A stretch of 64,000 nt of DNA from CALITV01 sp964415795. Its GTDB lineage: Bacteria; UBP6; UBA1177; JAKLFG01. This document shows, one piece after another, positions 8,341 to 16,989 of the stretch. Within the stretch, counting starts at the first letter, position 1, and each line of letters starts with the position of its first letter. The notes under the pieces were generated by a model. That model saw only the letters and a program-made list of their open reading frames with translations, had not been told where the DNA came from and made no database searches. The DNA lies in contig CAYQBN010000007.1 of assembly GCA_964415795.1 (NCBI GenBank), positions 62,001 to 126,000 on the forward strand, read 5' to 3'. Position numbers and translations under genes: made by a program.

Positions 8341-10755
8341 TTATTCCTCTTCCGATTTTAGCAACGGTATCGAAGACTTCACCTTGTTCATGATGCGGGG
8401 GGTTATGAAAATGAGCAGTTCAGAACGCTCGACCCGCTCATCTATCTGCTTGAAGAGCCACCCAAGCACCGGGATGTCGCCAAGGAGCGGCACCTTGCGC
8501 ACCGTCTTACTCACCTTGTTGGTATAGACGCCGCCGATGACCACCGTGTCTCCGCTCCGTACCAGTATCTCAGTCTGTGCTTCTTTCTTAAGCACCGCCG
8601 GTTCGCCAAGATAGTTGGTGTTCGAATAGTCGGGCTCCGACTTGTTGACATTGAGTTTCATGAGTATCGAACCGTCCGAGGTAATGTGCGGCGTCACTTT
8701 GAGAACCAGTGTCGCGTCAACGAACTTGGTGGTAACCTCTCCTCCCTGTGAACGTGTCGTTATCGGGATACTGACACCCTGTTGAATCATTGCATCGCTG
8801 TTATCGAGTGTTGCCACTTTCGGTGAACTAATGATCTTAATGCGCCCCTCCGACTCCATGACATTGAGCGTGAGGTTGAGATCGGCCACATTGCCGATAC
8901 TTCCCAGAGAGAGGCCTATGCCCGCAGAACGATCGCCCGGACCGGGAACGCTTACCGATCCTCCGATACCGAGATTGTAGGGGAACATCACGCCGGTCGG
9001 GTTTCCGTGCGCCGCGTCGGCGGTGTATCCGGTGCCCCACTCGACACCAAGACCGAGGGCCGATTGGTTCGTCGCCTCGATGATCTTCGCCTCGATGAGC
9101 ACCTGCGGCGTCTGGGTATCGAGGTAGGCAACTAGCTGTTCTACCTTGTCGAGAACTTCCTCGACATCTTTTACGATGAGCACATTGGTTCGCTCGTCGG
9201 TCGTCACCGAGCCGCGTTCCGAAAGAAGATCCTTCACCTGCGGCATCAGTTTCGACGCCATCGCATAGTTGACCGCGATGAGGCGCACCTTGACCGGCTC
9301 CAGTTTTTGATCCGCCTTCATCTTGGCAAGTTCCGCCTCTTTTTCCCGTTGAATGGTGCCGAGCGTCGCTACTCGGATGATGCTTCCCATCCGTTCCTTA
9401 CCAAGCGATTTCGACTTGAGAATGACATCGAGCGCTTCGTCCCACGGGATATTGATGAGCCGCACCGTGATCGTGCCGCGCACATCGTCTCCGGCGATAA
9501 TGTTCAGTTTGCTTATCTCAGACATGAGGCGAAGCACATCGAGAATATCCACCTCTTTGAAATCGAGGCTTATCTTCTTACCACGATAGGTCTTCGCGCC
9601 GTCGGCGACATCCACCGCCGTCACCGCATCGCCCTCTTCGGCGGCAGCCGTAGCGCTCCGCACCATGGCCGCTTGGCCTTCGCTATACCCCGCAACCTTC
9701 TCCGGCACCGGAGTACGCGGTCCCGCAAAGGTCATCTCCACTCCCCCCTCTTCGGGACGCATCGCAAACTCACAGGAGGGGCGCTTGAGCTTAGCAACAA
9801 CCTTCACATCTCCTTTTTCGTTGAATATCGCTACCTCTTTCACCGGCCCCGGAAGAGAGCCGGCATCGATAAGCTGCTCCTTTTCTTTTGCCACAAAGGC
9901 ATTCTTCAAGAGGACCGTAATCTTTCCCTCTTGGATCTCCTTCGAAATCTCTACGCGCCCTGTCGTCGAGATCTTGAGTATCTGCGGATCTTCTCCCGCA
10001 AAGACGAGACCTTCTACCTCGACGCGTTTATCCGTCTGTTCCGTAGCCGACGCAGGAAGACCCTGCTTGTCGGCACTTTTCTCCTCACGAAACGAAGCAA
10101 AGAGGTCATTCCGGTCAGCGATCGCAAAAAATACCTCTCCATGCCGCACATCGAGAGAGAATTGCCCGGGTATCGGGCGTTCGAGCACGATACGAAAACC
10201 GGCGGGGTGATTCGCGAACCTGACGCCATCCTGCTTTTTCATCTTTCCCCGGATACCAAGAAGGTCGAACACCAAGCGTTCGGGGTCACTAAGAACGAAG
10301 TAGCGTACCGCGGTCGGCATCTCACTTACCGAAATGAAAAGGCCACCGTCGTTTTCCTTGATACCAACCGACGCCGCCTTCAGCGGCTTTTCTTCTTTAA
10401 GGGAAGTGATCATCTCTATATCGCCCGCCTTCAGCACGAGATTGTTCCCAGTACGTTCGACGGCGAACGCACCGCCCTCGAGGTCGACCGAAACCAATCC
10501 TGCCGATCGGGCACCTGCGGTCCCCACTTGCACCATTGCGAGCGATCCTTTCGGACGCTCAGTCATCCCCGGGATGAGCATCTTGAGCGCCCCGGTATCA
10601 GCCCGAAAGAGCACCGGACCATCAATGGGTGTTTCCCATGACTCAGTCGAACCGCCCCTTACCACCGTCACGGTGGAAGCGACAGGTTTTGCCGATGCCG
10701 ATCCGGCCGCCGCGATAGCGAACGCAAGCAGAACCGTCACCACCATACTTCTCAT
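8341..10755 (-). CDS. pilQ: Type IV pilus secretin PilQ
   Basis: An 804-residue outer-membrane secretin that forms the channel for the pilus fibre. A signal peptide is followed by AMIN-type beta domains that bind peptidoglycan (one around 'VRYFVLSDPERLVFDLLGI'), a STN/N0 domain (ISLDFKEVDILDVLRLMSEI), a secretin N1 domain (LIAVNYAMASKLMPQVKDLL) and the secretin core. The core carries the signature VPLLGDIPVLGWLF and ends in ITPRI. I chose the ATG at 10755 because GGGAG lies 6 bases upstream; a TTG 18 bases further out overlaps that site. It is the fifth gene of pilMNOPQ, 58 bases after pilP. Confidence 0.96.
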   Translation of the reverse strand: MRSMVVTVLLAFAIAAAGSASAKPVASTVTVVRGGSTESWETPIDGPVLFRADTGALKMLIPGMTERPKGSLAMVQVGTAGARSAGLVSVDLEGGAFAVERTGNNLVLKAGDIEMITSLKEEKPLKAASVGIKENDGGLFISVSEMPTAVRYFVLSDPERLVFDLLGIRGKMKKQDGVRFANHPAGFRIVLERPIPGQFSLDVRHGEVFFAIADRNDLFASFREEKSADKQGLPASATEQTDKRVEVEGLVFAGEDPQILKISTTGRVEISKEIQEGKITVLLKNAFVAKEKEQLIDAGSLPGPVKEVAIFNEKGDVKVVAKLKRPSCEFAMRPEEGGVEMTFAGPRTPVPEKVAGYSEGQAAMVRSATAAAEEGDAVTAVDVADGAKTYRGKKISLDFKEVDILDVLRLMSEISKLNIIAGDDVRGTITVRLINIPWDEALDVILKSKSLGKERMGSIIRVATLGTIQREKEAELAKMKADQKLEPVKVRLIAVNYAMASKLMPQVKDLLSERGSVTTDERTNVLIVKDVEEVLDKVEQLVAYLDTQTPQVLIEAKIIEATNQSALGLGVEWGTGYTADAAHGNPTGVMFPYNLGIGGSVSVPGPGDRSAGIGLSLGSIGNVADLNLTLNVMESEGRIKIISSPKVATLDNSDAMIQQGVSIPITTRSQGGEVTTKFVDATLVLKVTPHITSDGSILMKLNVNKSEPDYSNTNYLGEPAVLKKEAQTEILVRSGDTVVIGGVYTNKVSKTVRKVPLLGDIPVLGWLFKQIDERVERSELLIFITPRIMNKVKSSIPLLKSEEE

Positions 10756-10813
10756 CACACGCTCCCTATGCAATAATGAATTTTCTCATCATCCCTGTAA
10801 CATTTCGTGGAGT

Positions 10814-11458
10814 TCATTCCTCTTTTTTCGCCCCTTCTTTCTTCTTTCCAGCGGCATCGTCGGAAGCAGGCGCCTCTTCCTCCACATCCCGGATCTCCTG
10901 TTCCTGTTCCTGTCCCTCGGTCAATATCGTCTTCACGGGAAGTTCTAGGTACAGCTTATTGAGGATCTTTCTTCCCAACGGATCCTTGTACACTTCGGTG
11001 ATCTCGAGTTTGTCCGGGAAAATGGCGCTGATCTTCCCCCAATTCTTTCCAATGAAACTGCCCCGCTTGACAATGATGCTCTTGCGATCGGGCGTCACTA
11101 CCACGGCACGCGGTTCAGTGATGCCCCACACTATCGCCGTCACATTAAGGTCGGAGATATCGTACTTCTGAAGTTCGCTCACCGGCTCCCGCTCTTCTTC
11201 GACCGCCCGCATATCACCGAAATAGCTCCGGAAGGGGTCTCGTTTACCGACTGCCGAATAGATGTAGGTCGAGCGCTTTTTGATGATGTCGGTAATGTTT
11301 TTTTCGATATCGCTACGAGGCACCGTTACCGCCGTTTTGCTCACTCGATCATATTCGGCCTTATAGTCGAAACGCTCTATTTCATACTCATTGACGCAGG
11401 AAACAACCGCCGTCGCGATGCCTATCAAGAGAACGAAACGATATACGCGTCTTCTCAT
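10814..11458 (-). CDS. pilP: Type IV pilus inner-membrane lipoprotein PilP
   Basis: A 214-residue protein. The signal ends in AVVSC (Cys21 lipidated). The PilP landmark RDPFRSYF lies near residue 80, and the C-terminal beta domain includes VVTPDRKSIIVKRGSFIGK. The C-terminal tail is acidic and Lys-rich. PilP links the PilNO inner-membrane subcomplex to the periplasmic domains of the PilQ secretin. Its ATG overlaps the pilO stop by four bases. Confidence 0.92.
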   Translation of the reverse strand: MRRRVYRFVLLIGIATAVVSCVNEYEIERFDYKAEYDRVSKTAVTVPRSDIEKNITDIIKKRSTYIYSAVGKRDPFRSYFGDMRAVEEEREPVSELQKYDISDLNVTAIVWGITEPRAVVVTPDRKSIIVKRGSFIGKNWGKISAIFPDKLEITEVYKDPLGRKILNKLYLELPVKTILTEGQEQEQEIRDVEEEAPASDDAAGKKKEGAKKEE

Positions 11459-12141
11459 TTGCTTCCTCCGCCCCCAGTTTCGGCGTCGCTTATGAAACGA
11501 TAGGTGGTCGCCTTGAAAGCAACATCCAACTCGATCTTGTTCGGCTGGAACGCGGCAAAAGCGTCCTCGGTTGCCGCAGCCTTCTTTACTCGTCCTTGCC
11601 GCTGCTCCGCTTTTTGTGAACTCTCTGCTATCGCCTTCATCGAAATGTCACTTATATTGACGATCCGCGCGAACTTGTTCACCGAATCGAAGAAGCTAAG
11701 CACCTCGTGGAAGGCACCTTTCAGTTTGATGGAAACAGGGACCTTCGCGATGAATCCTTGAACGCTCTCCCCTTGCGGTTCGAAGTAGTATACCTCCAAA
11801 CCGAACTTCTCGGCCTCTTCGGACAGTTTCTTCAGTAGCGAAGGGATCTCCTTTTTGTCAGGAAGAACCGTTATCGCATACTTGAACTCTCTGTCGAGGT
11901 TCTCCACCTCCTCCATGAATTGTCCCCGATCGCGTACCAGCACCACCATTTTCGAGAATTCGGCCTTCTTTTGACTGAACTGTTCAGCCATCTCTTCCAT
12001 ACGCGTTTGATGCGGAAGAAAGGTGGTGACGAAATAGATCACCGTGAGAATGACCATCACCACGGCAAGAAGCCCCCAACGGTACAGTGGTTTCTGTTTG
12101 CCAATCAGCGCAAGCACCATTTTGAGGTTGAGATTCTTCAT
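11455..12141 (-). CDS. pilO: Type IV pilus assembly protein PilO
   Basis: A 228-residue bitopic membrane protein. A short cytoplasmic N-terminus is followed by one membrane helix (about residues 22-43, LLAVVMVILTVIYFVTTFL), a coiled coil, and a periplasmic ferredoxin-like domain containing 'LEVYYFEPQGESVQGFIAKV' and VSIKLKGAFHEVLSFFDSV. It pairs with PilN in the alignment complex. It starts 13 bases after pilN and overlaps pilP. Confidence 0.93.
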   Translation of the reverse strand: MKNLNLKMVLALIGKQKPLYRWGLLAVVMVILTVIYFVTTFLPHQTRMEEMAEQFSQKKAEFSKMVVLVRDRGQFMEEVENLDREFKYAITVLPDKKEIPSLLKKLSEEAEKFGLEVYYFEPQGESVQGFIAKVPVSIKLKGAFHEVLSFFDSVNKFARIVNISDISMKAIAESSQKAEQRQGRVKKAAATEDAFAAFQPNKIELDVAFKATTYRFISDAETGGGGSK

Positions 12142-12154
12142 TCGTCGTCTCCGC

Positions 12155-12787
12155 TTACGGTTGTTTTACCGGCGCTGATGGCGCTGACGGCGCCGCCGTT
12201 GCCTCCGCCGGTTTCGCGGACACTTCGGTCGCCTGTTTCCCGGTCAGCACAACTTCGGTGACCAAATTGAATTTAAGAACCGGGACCTTGTTCACCGCCG
12301 AATCCTTTTGAATTCTTTGAAGTTCTACCTTGGTGAAAAACATCGAGGATTCGAGTTGTTTCATGAAATTTGCCACCTCTTGATTCTCAAGGCTCTTGCC
12401 CTCCATCTGCATCCGATTTCCAGAAAGACCGAGGCTCTCCAACCAGATCTTCGTCGAGGGAAGCTTCAGGGACAGTTCGTCAAGAACCCTTACCGGACCG
12501 ATGTTCTCCTCTTGCAGTTTGATTATCATGTTTATTTTCTCTTGTAATTTTGCCTTTTTTTCCTTGAGCTCGTTAATTTTTCCCACGATCTGCTTGAGGT
12601 TCTCGATCTCACGATCGGCTTCCTCGATGCGCGCCTTGCTTTCTGCCTCGCGTTCGGCCAGTATGCGGCTGTTAGCGAACAAAATTCCCAGCAGAAAAAC
12701 GATCAGCACCAGAGAAAAGATCAGGAACACTCGCGCCGATGCAATAAACTTTTCATCGCTTGGTGGTAAGAGGTTTATCCGTATCAT
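12155..12787 (-). CDS. pilN: Type IV pilus assembly protein PilN
   Basis: A 210-residue protein beginning MIRINLLPPSDEK, the PilN N-terminal motif that docks into PilM. A membrane helix (about 20-43) and a coiled coil (about 45-100) follow, then a periplasmic domain (VLDELSLKLPSTKIWLESL). The C-terminus is Ala/Pro-rich (about the last 25 residues). The start overlaps the pilM stop as TAATG, so the two are translationally coupled. Confidence 0.94.
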   Translation of the reverse strand: MIRINLLPPSDEKFIASARVFLIFSLVLIVFLLGILFANSRILAEREAESKARIEEADREIENLKQIVGKINELKEKKAKLQEKINMIIKLQEENIGPVRVLDELSLKLPSTKIWLESLGLSGNRMQMEGKSLENQEVANFMKQLESSMFFTKVELQRIQKDSAVNKVPVLKFNLVTEVVLTGKQATEVSAKPAEATAAPSAPSAPVKQP

Positions 12788-13845
12788 TATTCCTCGTCCA
12801 ACCTCCGTAACGCTAATCCAAGACTTACGGCGGCAATATGCGCATCTTCTTCCATCTGCTCATGAGAAAGAACATTGGGAGGCACGATGATCTCCTTGAA
12901 GGGATTCATCTTTTCCACGGATACCGCCATAAGCGACTTCACCGTGGTCACGAAGGTGTGGCTTCGGGTGGTCCCGCCGGTCAGGAATATTTTCTGTATC
13001 TTGTCCTCGGCATTGATGTTCCCGTAATAATCGAATACCCGCTGGATATCGCTCACCATGTTCTTGGCGACGTCGGCAACGACCTCTTCTACCTGTTGCG
13101 GAAGTATTGAGTCATCGCCGCTTTGCTCTCCCGACTTGAGGCTTTCCGCCTGCTGGAAAGAGACCTTAAGCCGGCGGGTTATCTCTTCGGTGATAAAGTT
13201 GCCCCCGTTGGGGATGTCTCTGAAGAAACTGATAACACCTTTCGAAAGAATGACGACATTCACTTTAGATGCGCCGATGTTGAGGATGGCAACGGTTCCC
13301 CCCAACTCCTCCGGATAGTTTATTTCGAAGATGTTGGCCAGCGCGGAGGCGTCTATTTCGACCGACATCGGCCTAATGCCGGCTGTCTGGGCCACCTGAA
13401 TGAAATCGCCGACCAGATCTTGTCGCGCGGCAATGAGGATGACCCTTTCCTTGTTATCCTCTATAACCCCGGTACGGATCCCGTCGTAATAGATTTCGTT
13501 GATGTCATGCGGGATATGCGCCTCCACCTCGCTTGAGAGGGCCTTCCTGAACTCGGCGGGCGGCACGGGAGCCATGTTGATGATACGGCTGATGATACCA
13601 TGACCGGCGATGCTGATGGCACAGTATTTATCGCTGATGTGCTCTTTCGTGAGCAATGTCTTTATCGCATCGTTCATCTCATAGGTGTTCATGATGCTAC
13701 CGTCTACCACCGTGTTAACGGGGATCGGGATAGCACCGAACCGCTTCAAGCGATACTTCTTGCCAACCTTTGCGAGGCGGGCCGCCTTGAGATAAAAAGA
13801 GCCCATATCGAGCCCGAGCATCTGTTTGCTAAGGAATAATGCCAT
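12787..13845 (-). CDS. pilM: Type IV pilus assembly protein PilM
   Basis: A 352-residue actin-like ATP-binding protein on the cytoplasmic face, which recruits PilN. Landmarks are MLGLDMGSFYLKAARL (phosphate 1 region), SIAGHGIISRIINMAPV, ILNIGASKVNVVILSKG (phosphate 2) and IFLTGGTTRSHTF (adenosine loop). The length is typical for the family. It starts 16 bases after the small XRE regulator gene and heads the structural part of the pil operon. Confidence 0.95.
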   Translation of the reverse strand: MALFLSKQMLGLDMGSFYLKAARLAKVGKKYRLKRFGAIPIPVNTVVDGSIMNTYEMNDAIKTLLTKEHISDKYCAISIAGHGIISRIINMAPVPPAEFRKALSSEVEAHIPHDINEIYYDGIRTGVIEDNKERVILIAARQDLVGDFIQVAQTAGIRPMSVEIDASALANIFEINYPEELGGTVAILNIGASKVNVVILSKGVISFFRDIPNGGNFITEEITRRLKVSFQQAESLKSGEQSGDDSILPQQVEEVVADVAKNMVSDIQRVFDYYGNINAEDKIQKIFLTGGTTRSHTFVTTVKSLMAVSVEKMNPFKEIIVPPNVLSHEQMEEDAHIAAVSLGLALRRLDEE

Positions 13846-13861
13846 CTCCCCGCCTCAATCG

Positions 13862-14068
13862 CTATTCTTCGTCGCCAGAAAACACCTTGCCCTTCTCTTC
13901 CAACGAAAGACCGAGTGCGAGCAGGATCTTTCGTTTGGTCTCCATACGACACTTGCCCCCCTTCTCGACTCGGTCTATCGTAAGCACCGAAACCCCCGCT
14001 TTTCTCGCGAGTTCTGATTTACTGAGCAAGAATCTCTCACGATACTTGCGCAAGTTGTTCTTTACCAT
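13862..14068 (-). CDS. Small XRE-family helix-turn-helix regulator
   Basis: A 68-residue protein made almost entirely of one HTH_3 domain: LRKYRERFLLSKSELARKAG, then VSVLTIDRVEKGGK and TKRKILLALGLSLEE. The second helix (SELARKAG) and recognition helix (SVLTIDRVE) are clear. It is the first gene of the pilMNOPQ transcript, 16 bases ahead of pilM, so it is a likely autoregulator of pilus alignment-complex expression. The target is inference. An AT-rich region with an imperfect palindrome lies upstream. The protein has no sensor domain. Confidence 0.88.
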   Translation of the reverse strand: MVKNNLRKYRERFLLSKSELARKAGVSVLTIDRVEKGGKCRMETKRKILLALGLSLEEKGKVFSGDEE

Positions 14069-14107
14069 CAGCTTCTCCCTCAGAGCATTCGTCCCATTCT
14101 ATGACCG

Positions 14108-14136
14108 ATGGTATGTTAAGTAACAACAAAAAGCAA
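14108..14136 (-). promoter_or_regulatory. Promoter of the XRE-pilMNOPQ operon
   Basis: On the minus strand: TTGCTT (14136-14131), a 17-base spacer and TACCAT (14113-14108), 40 bases before the XRE gene start. It lies in a strongly AT-rich stretch. Confidence 0.5.
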
Positions 14137-14164
14137 GTAAATTTTGCATAATTTCATATCATTG

Positions 14165-14180
14165 ACATATAATTGTATGT
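14165..14180. promoter_or_regulatory. Imperfect 16-bp palindrome, candidate operator
   Basis: ACATATAATTGTATGT is self-complementary except for one mismatched pair position in each arm. It lies about 30 bases upstream of the predicted -35 box of the XRE-pil operon. Palindromes of this size are typical binding sites for XRE dimers. No second copy was seen. Confidence 0.4.
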
Positions 14181-14211
14181 AATTAGGCTAAAATATGGAA
14201 TGTTTTCAATA

Positions 14212-15501
14212 TCATTTTTCCTCGCATCGGCGTATGGAGACGCCCAGCTTCTGTAACTTTTCCTCTATATGTTCATAGCCACGGTCTATTTGCTGTATGT
14301 TATTGATTCTACTATTACCTTTCGCCACAATAGCGGCTATCACGAGCGCCATTCCTGCTCGGATATCAGGGGACTCCAGCGTCGTCCCGTAGAGAGGGGA
14401 AGGCCCGCTTACAACGGCCCGATGAGGATCACAGAGTATGATTTGAGCCCCCATTGCGATGAGTCGGTCAACAAAATAGAGGCGGCTCTCGAACATCTTC
14501 TCGAAAAATAGGATCGTTCCTTCGGCCTGTGTCGCGGCAACAATGGCGATGGACATAAGATCGGAAGGAAAAGCCGGCCACGGCCCATCGTCGATCTTAG
14601 GGATAGCATGATGCAACTCCCGTCGAACGATCAGTCTCTCATGTTTGGGAACAACGATATCGCTCTCCTCGGAACGCGCTTCTATGCCCAGCGAAGAGAA
14701 GACCTGTCTGACCCGATGCAGGTGCTCCGGCGCCGCGTTGCGTATGCGCACCGAGCCTCCGGTAACCGCCGCCAACGCGATGAGGCTACCAACCTCAACA
14801 TGATCTGGGCCGATCGTATGTTCGGCCCCTCTCAGCGTTTTCACTCCTTCCACTATCAGCCGATTGGTCCCGACTCCCTCTATCCGAGCACCCAACAGCG
14901 AAAGGAAACGACAGAGCCCTTGGACATGTGGTTCACATGCGGCATTGTGAATGATCGTGCGACCTTTCGCGCGAACTGCGGCCATAAGGATGTTCTCAGT
15001 CGCAGTGACGCTTGCCTCGTCGAGGTGGATCTCCGCGCCGGTCAACTGCGACGCTTCAATCCGATAGCCCCGCTCATCCTCCCTCCATATGGCCCCCAGC
15101 GCAGAAAATCCGAGGGCATGCGTATCGAGGCGGCGCCTTCCTATGATGTCGCCACCGGGTGCCGGCAAAAGAAGATGGCCAAAACGAGCTAGGAGCGGCC
15201 CTGCGAACAAAATAGAGGTCCGGATACGGCTACAGAGAGCCTGATCCAAGGGACGATCAACAAGGTTTCTCGCATCAACTGTCACAGTCCCCGGAACCGG
15301 CCTCTCTACTGAGGCTCCCATCGAGCGCATAAGCTCGATCATGATGCGGACATCGAGTATGTCCGGCACATTATGAATGACTACCGGTGTTTCAGCAAGA
15401 AGAGATGCCGCGAGTACCGGCAAGGCTTCGTTCTTGTTTCCCGAGGAGGTAACTTCACCGTGTACAACCCCTCCTCCTTCAATCTCGAAGTACGGCCGCA
15501 T
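14212..15501 (-). CDS. murA: UDP-N-acetylglucosamine 1-carboxyvinyltransferase MurA, Asp at the catalytic Cys position
   Basis: A 429-residue enzyme that transfers enolpyruvate from PEP to UDP-GlcNAc, the first committed step of peptidoglycan synthesis. Family residues seen: SGNKNEALPVL (Lys23/Asn24), the RTSILFAGPLLARFG helix, PAFPSDLMSIA with the general-base Asp, and IRAGMALVIA with the PEP-binding Arg. The catalytic loop reads PGGDIIGRRRLD: Asp118 stands where most MurA enzymes have Cys. I chose the ATG at 15501 because CGGAGG lies 6 bases upstream; the 20 extra in-frame codons upstream are not needed. It is transcribed alone, towards the pil operon. Confidence 0.95.
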   Translation of the reverse strand: MRPYFEIEGGGVVHGEVTSSGNKNEALPVLAASLLAETPVVIHNVPDILDVRIMIELMRSMGASVERPVPGTVTVDARNLVDRPLDQALCSRIRTSILFAGPLLARFGHLLLPAPGGDIIGRRRLDTHALGFSALGAIWREDERGYRIEASQLTGAEIHLDEASVTATENILMAAVRAKGRTIIHNAACEPHVQGLCRFLSLLGARIEGVGTNRLIVEGVKTLRGAEHTIGPDHVEVGSLIALAAVTGGSVRIRNAAPEHLHRVRQVFSSLGIEARSEESDIVVPKHERLIVRRELHHAIPKIDDGPWPAFPSDLMSIAIVAATQAEGTILFFEKMFESRLYFVDRLIAMGAQIILCDPHRAVVSGPSPLYGTTLESPDIRAGMALVIAAIVAKGNSRINNIQQIDRGYEHIEEKLQKLGVSIRRCEEK

Positions 15502-15533
15502 CGAACCTCCGGATCGTGGCAAAATGTGAAAAA

Positions 15534-15561
15534 ATGGTAATGAGTACTCGGCAGAAGTCAA
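15534..15561 (-). promoter_or_regulatory. Promoter of murA
   Basis: On the minus strand: TTGACT (15561-15556), a 16-base spacer and TACCAT (15539-15534), 33 bases before the murA ATG. Confidence 0.5.
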
Positions 15562-15616
15562 TTTTACGGAAAAAGTTGCTTTTTGACTTTTTGCTACTAG
15601 ATTGATGCCGATTTCG

Positions 15617-15692
15617 GGGCCTATAGCTCAGTTGGTAGAGCCCCCGGCTCATAACCGGATGGTCGGAGGTTCGACTCCTCCTGGGCCCACCA
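15617..15692 (+). tRNA. tRNA with CAU anticodon (elongator Met, or Ile2)
   Basis: A 76-base cloverleaf with encoded CCA. The acceptor arms are GGGCCTA and TGGGCCC. The D stem is GCTC/GAGC, the anticodon loop CTCATAA (CAU at 15650-15652), the T stem GGAGG/CCTCC and the T loop TTCGACT. The acceptor stem is fully paired apart from one G-T pair; the anticodon stem has a C-A mismatch at position 27-43. CAU can be elongator Met or, with lysidine, Ile2, and sequence alone does not decide. It is not an initiator tRNA: the anticodon stem lacks the three G-C pairs and the first acceptor pair is matched. Confidence 0.95.
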
Positions 15693-15757
15693 CCATGTGA
15701 TGGAGGCGTGCGATCCGGTCTTTATACGATATAATCCACGGCTCATGCTTGCAAGAG

Positions 15758-15788
15758 GGCACTTGTTCGCGAACAAGTGCCTTTTTTT
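15758..15788 (+). terminator. Intrinsic terminator after the CAU tRNA (24-bp perfect palindrome)
   Basis: GGCACTTGTTCG and CGAACAAGTGCC are adjacent and perfectly complementary (15758-15781), followed by seven T. It lies 65 bases after the tRNA end and 28 bases before the next gene, so it may end the tRNA transcript or attenuate read-through into that gene. Confidence 0.75.
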
Positions 15789-15816
15789 ATCCCCTAATTT
15801 TGAAAAGGAGGATTCC

Positions 15817-16599
15817 GTGATCGAAGAGTTGCGCAAATTGAAGAAACTTCAAGCGTACGATGAACAGATATATCGGCGAGAGGAAGAACTCGATGCCCTG
15901 CCGGAGGAGAACGCGGCTCTCGAGGCGCGTATCGCAGAAATGGAAGGAAAATTGGCGGAACTTCGCAACGGTATCGCCATGCAACAGGAAGAGATCCGCA
16001 AACGGGCCGATATCCTTGCGCGCGGCGAGGAGAAACTTAAGACGATCACCGGAAAACAGGCGGCGATCCGCAACAAAGAGGAGTACAACGCTCTTCTGCG
16101 CGAGATAGACAACATCAAGCGATTCAACAAAGAGATTGAGGAAGAATCTGCTGAACTAGCCCGCGAGATGGAGATAAGGGCGCAGGAACTCAAACTGGTG
16201 GAAGAAGAACATCTGGCAAAGATCGCCGAATGCCGTCAAAAACTGAACGAGAACAAGAAGCGAATGACTCTTCTGGAACGCGAGATAGAGAAGATGTACG
16301 AAGAGCGCGACAAATTGACCGCCGGTATTCGGCCGGTCGTTTTGCGTAAATACGAACGCATTCTTGAGAGTTCGCCTTCGGGAAGAGCGATCGCCGAAGC
16401 CGAGAAATACCTGTGCCGTGGATGCAACATGACGTTGCCGCCGCAATTGTACCATAATGTTCTCAAATCGGAGCGCATCGAAACCTGTCCCAACTGCCAG
16501 TGTATCCTTATACCGCCTGAGAACCGCCGCGGAGAAAAAGAAAAGAAGGGGCCGGTCATCCATGATACCACGGCTGAACGCCCTGCGGAAGAGGACTGA
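15817..16599 (+). CDS. Coiled-coil protein with C-terminal C4 zinc ribbon (DUF164/CdsZ-like)
   Basis: A 260-residue protein. A long antiparallel coiled coil (about residues 5-190) includes the family motif KQAAIRNKEEYNALLREID. The C-terminal zinc ribbon has four Cys (CRGCNMTLPPQ and CPNCQCIL, about residues 205-235) and a polar tail. Members of this family occur in most bacteria; proposed roles involve RNA or transcript handling, but the function is not settled. The start is the GTG at 15817 with AAAAGGAGG 6 bases before it. The frame is open upstream through the terminator palindrome, but that extension is not credible. rnpB begins 21 bases after the stop. Confidence 0.85.
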   Translation: MIEELRKLKKLQAYDEQIYRREEELDALPEENAALEARIAEMEGKLAELRNGIAMQQEEIRKRADILARGEEKLKTITGKQAAIRNKEEYNALLREIDNIKRFNKEIEEESAELAREMEIRAQELKLVEEEHLAKIAECRQKLNENKKRMTLLEREIEKMYEERDKLTAGIRPVVLRKYERILESSPSGRAIAEAEKYLCRGCNMTLPPQLYHNVLKSERIETCPNCQCILIPPENRRGEKEKKGPVIHDTTAERPAEED

Positions 16600-16620
16600 A
16601 AAAGCGGCTCCGTGAAACAC

Positions 16621-16980
16621 GAGGGAAAGTTGCACAACCGGCCGCCGGCGTAATCGCCGGAGGAAAGTCCGGGCTCCACAGAGCAGGGGGCTGGCTAACC
16701 GCCAGGAAAGGTGACTTTACGGAAAGTGCAACAGAAAGATACCGCCCGGCACGACCGGGTAAGGGTGAAATGGGGAGGCAAGAGCTCACCGGGGACATGG
16801 CGACATGCCCTGCATGGCAAACCCCCTCCGGAGCAAGGTCGAATAGGGGTGCGTTTCGCTTCGGCGAATAAGGGTCGCTCGCCCGAAGCATCCGGGTTGA
16901 CCGCTCGAGGCAATGGGTAACCGTTGTCCCAGATGAATGGCCGGTCTCGACAGAACCCGGCTTATGGGCAACTTTCCCTC
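16621..16980 (+). ncRNA. rnpB: RNase P RNA (bacterial class A)
   Basis: A ribozyme that matures tRNA 5' ends. The ends pair as the P1 helix: GAGGGAAAGTTGC (16621-16633) with GCAACTTTCCCTC (16968-16980). Conserved core segments are present in order: GAGGAAAGTCCGGGCTC followed by ACAGAGCAGGGGGCTGG (P4 5' strand region), ACAGAAAGATACCGCC, GGTAAGGGTGAAA, AGATGAATGGCCGGTC and ACAGAACCCGGCTTA (P4 3' strand region). About 360 bases, typical for class A. A T-rich stretch follows the P1 strand and probably serves as the terminator. Confidence 0.97.
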
Positions 16981-16989
16981 CTTTTTCTT

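Noticed and set aside
14069..14211. AT-rich stretch as a replication origin or foreign DNA
   Set aside because: Only about 140 bases, no DnaA-box cluster, and explained by the promoter and operator of the XRE-pil operon.
15697..15816. Upstream extension of the zinc-ribbon coiled-coil gene
   Set aside because: It would begin just after the tRNA and translate through the terminator palindrome; a strong ribosome site marks the GTG at 15817.
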